Below are positions 61,475 through 64,000 of a DNA stretch of 64,000 nt, piece after piece. The notes beneath the pieces were generated by a model, which was given only the letters and a program-made list of their open reading frames with translations, was not told where the DNA came from and searched no databases. Position numbers and translations under genes: made by a program. Source of the DNA: Streptomyces sp. NBC_01232 (GTDB taxonomy: Bacteria > Actinomycetota > Actinomycetes > Streptomycetales > Streptomycetaceae). Position 1 is the first letter of the stretch. Every line of letters begins with the position of its first letter. The stretch spans positions 2,360,501 to 2,424,500 of the forward strand of contig NZ_CP108518.1 in assembly GCF_035989885.1 (NCBI RefSeq), read 5' to 3'.

Positions 61475-62683
61475 CTAGTTGTCGTCCTCGTCGATCAGGA
61501 AGCCCCGCATCGGCGACGGCGCCTGCATCGGCTGCGGCGCGGCCGGCCGCACCGGAGCCATCGGCTGGGTCATCGCCGGGGACATCTGCTGCTGGCCGCC
61601 GTAGGACGGACCGGCGCCCATCGGGGAGGGACCGCCCATGGGGGACGGGCCACCCATCGAGGGACCGCCCATGGAGTGGCCCATCGCACCGGCCGGAGCC
61701 ATCGAGGGGGACGGCGACGGCGGAAGCGCGGGACCGGCCGGCCCACGCGGCGGGGCCAGGGAGTCGTCGGCCTGGGTCTCCAGCTGACGCAGCTGGGACT
61801 CGAGGTACGACTTCAGACGCGTGCGGTACTCACGCTCGAAGCCCCGCAGGTCCTCGACCTTGCGCTCCAGTGTGGCGCGGGCGGACTCCAGGGAGCCCAT
61901 CGCGACGCGGTGCTTCTCCTGCGCGTCCCGCTCCAGCGCGTCGGCCTTGGCGCGGGCGTCCCGCTCCAGGCCCTCGGCGCGCGACCGGGCCTCGCCGACG
62001 ATCTTGTTGGCCTCGGAGCGGGCCTCCGCGATCGCCTGGTCGGCGGTCTGCTGCGCCAGCGACAGGACGCGGGCGGCGCTGTCGCCACCGGGGCCCTGCT
62101 GCGGAAGCTGCGGCTGCTGCTGGTGCATCTGCTGCATGGGCTGCATCTGCTGCCCCATCTGCTGCATCTGCTGGCCCATGGGCTGCATCTGCTGCCCCAT
62201 GGGCTGCATCTGCTGGCCGAGGGGGTTCTGGCCGCCCATCGACTGCTGCTGCATGGGCTGGCCCATGCCCTGCGGTCCGCCCATGGGGTGCTGCTGCATG
62301 GGGCCGCCCATCGGGCCCGGACCCTGCGGTCCGTTTCCGCCGGGACCGGCCGGGAGCTGCGGCGGGCCGCCCGGGAGCTGCGGCGGGCCCATCTGCGGCT
62401 GCTGCTGCTGCGGCGGGCCGGATATGGCCGCGGGCACGGGGGCGCCGGGGCCGCGCTGGTCCTGGGGCTCAGGCTTGCGCATGCCCTGCTGCTGCTGGTT
62501 CTGCGCGGCGGCACGCGTAGCGGCGGCCAGCTTGGCGCGCAGGTCCTCGTTCTCGCGCAGCAGGCGCGTCAGTTCGGACTCAACCTCGTCGAGGAAGGCG
62601 TCGACCTCGTCCTCGTCGTAGCCTTCTCGAAGGCGGACGGTCGTGAACTGCTTGTTCCGCACGTCCTCGGGAGTCAGCGGCAT
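61475..62683 (-). CDS. divIVA: DivIVA polar-growth protein
   Basis: The 402-residue scaffold marks curved membrane at hyphal tips and directs polar growth and branching. The N-terminal DivIVA domain (MPLTPEDVRNKQFTTVRLRE onward, to about residue 60) is followed by a long Pro/Gln/Gly/Met-rich linker with GQQMQPM repeats. Next come a coiled coil (about 205-320, EARSEANKIVGEARSRAEGL type) and a Pro/Met/Gly tail ending in LIDEDDN. GAGGTGAAGAAG precedes the ATG. Length is normal for streptomycetes. Confidence 0.96.
   Translation of the reverse strand: MPLTPEDVRNKQFTTVRLREGYDEDEVDAFLDEVESELTRLLRENEDLRAKLAAATRAAAQNQQQQGMRKPEPQDQRGPGAPVPAAISGPPQQQQPQMGPPQLPGGPPQLPAGPGGNGPQGPGPMGGPMQQHPMGGPQGMGQPMQQQSMGGQNPLGQQMQPMGQQMQPMGQQMQQMGQQMQPMQQMHQQQPQLPQQGPGGDSAARVLSLAQQTADQAIAEARSEANKIVGEARSRAEGLERDARAKADALERDAQEKHRVAMGSLESARATLERKVEDLRGFEREYRTRLKSYLESQLRQLETQADDSLAPPRGPAGPALPPSPSPSMAPAGAMGHSMGGPSMGGPSPMGGPSPMGAGPSYGGQQQMSPAMTQPMAPVRPAAPQPMQAPSPMRGFLIDEDDN
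62120..62230 (-). repeat. Tandem repeats inside divIVA
   Basis: Four near-identical 21-24 bp units encode GQQMQPM-GQQMQPM-GQQMQQM-GQQMQPM in the DivIVA linker. Such in-frame repeats can vary in number between strains. Confidence 0.75.
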
Positions 62684-62738
62684 GTCTTCTTCACCTCTAC
62701 GTAGTCGTCGGCAGTCGGCAGGACCGTATCGGGACTGT

Positions 62739-62754
62739 CCCCGCGCGTGCGGGG
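62739..62754 (-). terminator. Small hairpin between yggT and divIVA
   Basis: CCCCGC-GCGT-GCGGGG lies just after the YggT stop on the minus strand; it may only partly terminate. Confidence 0.5.
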
Positions 62755-62765
62755 GAGCTCATCGT

Positions 62766-63062
62766 TCACACGCTTCTCGCAGCGGTGCTCACGAAACTGA
62801 TGAGGATGTAAACGATGATCATCAGAACGAAGAAGGACAGGTCGAGTGCCACGCCCCCGAGACGCAACGGCGGAATGGCCCGCCGAAGAAGCTTGAGCGG
62901 TGGATCGGTGACAGTGTAGGTGGCCTCCAGAACGACCACCATCGCCTTGCCGGGTGTCCATGAACGTGCGAACTGGAACACATAGTCCATGACCAGTCGG
63001 AAGATCAGCACGATGAGGAAGCACATCAGCGCGATGTAGACCACTTGCAGTGCGACGCCCAT
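62766..63062 (-). CDS. YggT-family membrane protein
   Basis: The 98-residue protein has two hydrophobic segments (VVYIALMCFLIVLIFRLVMD and FFVLMIIVYILISFV) flanking the conserved TDPPLKLLRRAIPPLRLGG of the YggT (YlmG) family. It lies between sepF and divIVA as in most Gram-positive division clusters; YlmG/SepG proteins are linked to membrane organisation at division. AGGGA precedes the ATG at about 9 nt. Confidence 0.93.
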   Translation of the reverse strand: MGVALQVVYIALMCFLIVLIFRLVMDYVFQFARSWTPGKAMVVVLEATYTVTDPPLKLLRRAIPPLRLGGVALDLSFFVLMIIVYILISFVSTAARSV

Positions 63063-63122
63063 CCCGCGCTTCCCTCTCCCCGTTCTACGTTCTGTTCCCG
63101 GCCCCGTGTCTGACGGATCGGT

Positions 63123-63740
63123 CTAGCTTTGGTTGAAGAACCCGCCCTCCGCGATGCGGGCCTTGTCCTCCGCCGTGACATCGACGTTAGCAGGCGACAG
63201 CAGGAACACCTTCTGTGTCACGCGTTCAATGCTGCCGTGCAGACCGAAGACGAGTCCGGCGGCGAAGTCCACGAGACGCTTCGCATCCGTGTCGTCCATC
63301 TCCGTGAGATTCATGATCACCGGAGTGCCCTCACGGAAGTGTTCCCCGATGGTACGGGCCTCGTTGTAGGTCCGGGGGTGCAGCGTCGTGATGCGGTACG
63401 GCTCCCGCTCGGAGACGACCTTGGGCATGATCACGGGGGCGTTCTTCTCCAGGTTCGTGCGATCAGGTGTGATGGATGCCACGGGGGCGATTCGCGCAGG
63501 ACGTCCGTTTTCCACCGGAATTGGGATGGGTTCACGCTGCGCCGGAGGCTGTACGGCTCGTACCGGTTCGTCCGATACGGGCGATTGGTGCACGGGCTGC
63601 TGTCGGCGATCCCGTTCCCGAGCCCGCTCCATCTCCGGCTCGGGCTCGAACTCGTCGTCGGGGTCGTACCCCGGGTTGTCGTACCGGTCGTCCTCCACGA
63701 GGCCGAGGTAGACCGCCATCTTGCGCATCGCGCCGGCCAT
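63123..63740 (-). CDS. sepF: Cell division protein SepF
   Basis: The 205-residue protein has the membrane-binding N-terminal helix ([20 protein letters not shown]), an acidic linker, and a C-terminal SepF domain ([49 protein letters not shown]). SepF binds FtsZ and anchors the Z-ring to the membrane, a key role in actinobacteria without FtsA. An AT-rich patch (AATATGGT, minus strand near 63855) may be its promoter. Confidence 0.96.
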   Translation of the reverse strand: MAGAMRKMAVYLGLVEDDRYDNPGYDPDDEFEPEPEMERARERDRRQQPVHQSPVSDEPVRAVQPPAQREPIPIPVENGRPARIAPVASITPDRTNLEKNAPVIMPKVVSEREPYRITTLHPRTYNEARTIGEHFREGTPVIMNLTEMDDTDAKRLVDFAAGLVFGLHGSIERVTQKVFLLSPANVDVTAEDKARIAEGGFFNQS

Positions 63741-63889
63741 TCTCCGAGTCCTCCGCTCTGTGGTGGATCGCCCTGTCGCAGGTGCCGCCGTGTCACGAAT
63801 GTCACCAACTGCCCGCGATCCACTTGGTCTGCCCGCCCATCAGCGGGAATGACCATATTTTCTGCTGTGGTCCGACTTTCTTCGCGACG

Positions 63890-64000
63890 TTACCCGAGCC
63901 GGGGTCTCGCGCCGAGTACCGCAGTGCCGACGCGTACATGTGTCGCACCGGCCGCCACGGCCTGTTCCAGGTCTGCGCTCATCCCGGCCGACACCATCGT
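63890..64000 (-). CDS. YggS/PLPBP-family PLP protein (C-terminal end only)
   Basis: The last 36 codons read TMVSAGMSADLEQAVAAGAT and then HVRVGTAVLG before a TAA stop. MSADLE and THVRVGT are the conserved C-terminal phosphate-binding residues of YggS (PLP homeostasis proteins). The gene is in its usual place upstream of sepF. The rest lies beyond the window. Confidence 0.9.
   Translation of the reverse strand, partial: TMVSAGMSADLEQAVAAGATHVRVGTAVLGARPRLG

Overview
The window is chromosomal DNA from a high-GC actinomycete, almost certainly a Streptomyces or close relative. The evidence is very high GC at third codon positions, frequent GTG starts, chains of ATGA/GTGA start-stop overlaps, an XRE/DUF397 pair, trpM, an HGxxPAAW protein, and DivIVA-YggT-SepF-YggS in the usual actinobacterial order. 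The gene order resembles the glt-lgt-trp-his-dnaE-lsp-ileS-divIVA core region of the S. coelicolor chromosome as I remember it; no alignment was run. I see no rRNA, tRNA, CRISPR array, IS element or prophage.

Layout from left to right: an XRE regulator with a DUF397 partner (1-923, minus); glutamate synthase gltB-gltD (1145-7193, minus); a VIT-type metal transporter (7509-8240, minus); a seven-gene plus-strand operon (8491-16865) of four ADP-ribosylglycohydrolase-family proteins, a PfkB sugar kinase, a CaiB-type CoA transferase and a CitE-type lyase; then a long minus-strand stretch holding lgt, a DsbA-like protein, trpA-trpB-trpM-trpC, three small membrane proteins, trpE, hisI and, beyond a plus-strand TIGR03085 gene, hisF-ridA-like-hisA-hisH-hisB-hisC-hisD (16959-32711). 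There is no trpF here, which fits the actinobacterial rule that HisA (PriA) also serves tryptophan synthesis. Next come a pentapeptide-like membrane protein, a Lon-N-domain protein, ybaK, an ABC exporter, a NYN-domain protein, dnaE, DUF2252, a second DsbA-like protein, phoD, a secreted M43 metalloprotease, a hydrolase, MscS, a TetR/SRPBCC pair with a clear operator, a Na+/H+ antiporter, then GNAT-rluD-lspA and a DksA-like protein (32838-57409). The right end carries ileS under a T-box riboswitch and the division genes divIVA, yggT, sepF and the end of a yggS homologue.

Most genes are housekeeping: ammonia assimilation feeds glutamate and glutamine to the neighbouring His and Trp pathways, Lgt and LspA bracket lipoprotein maturation, and the right end serves polar growth and division. 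The parts that stand out are the ADP-ribosylglycohydrolase/kinase/CoA-transferase/lyase operon, whose combined pathway I cannot name and one of whose four hydrolases has lost a metal ligand; an isoleucyl-tRNA synthetase with a GAHH rather than HxGH signature; a Rid-like protein without the usual catalytic arginine inside the his operon; and several clear inverted repeats at promoters.
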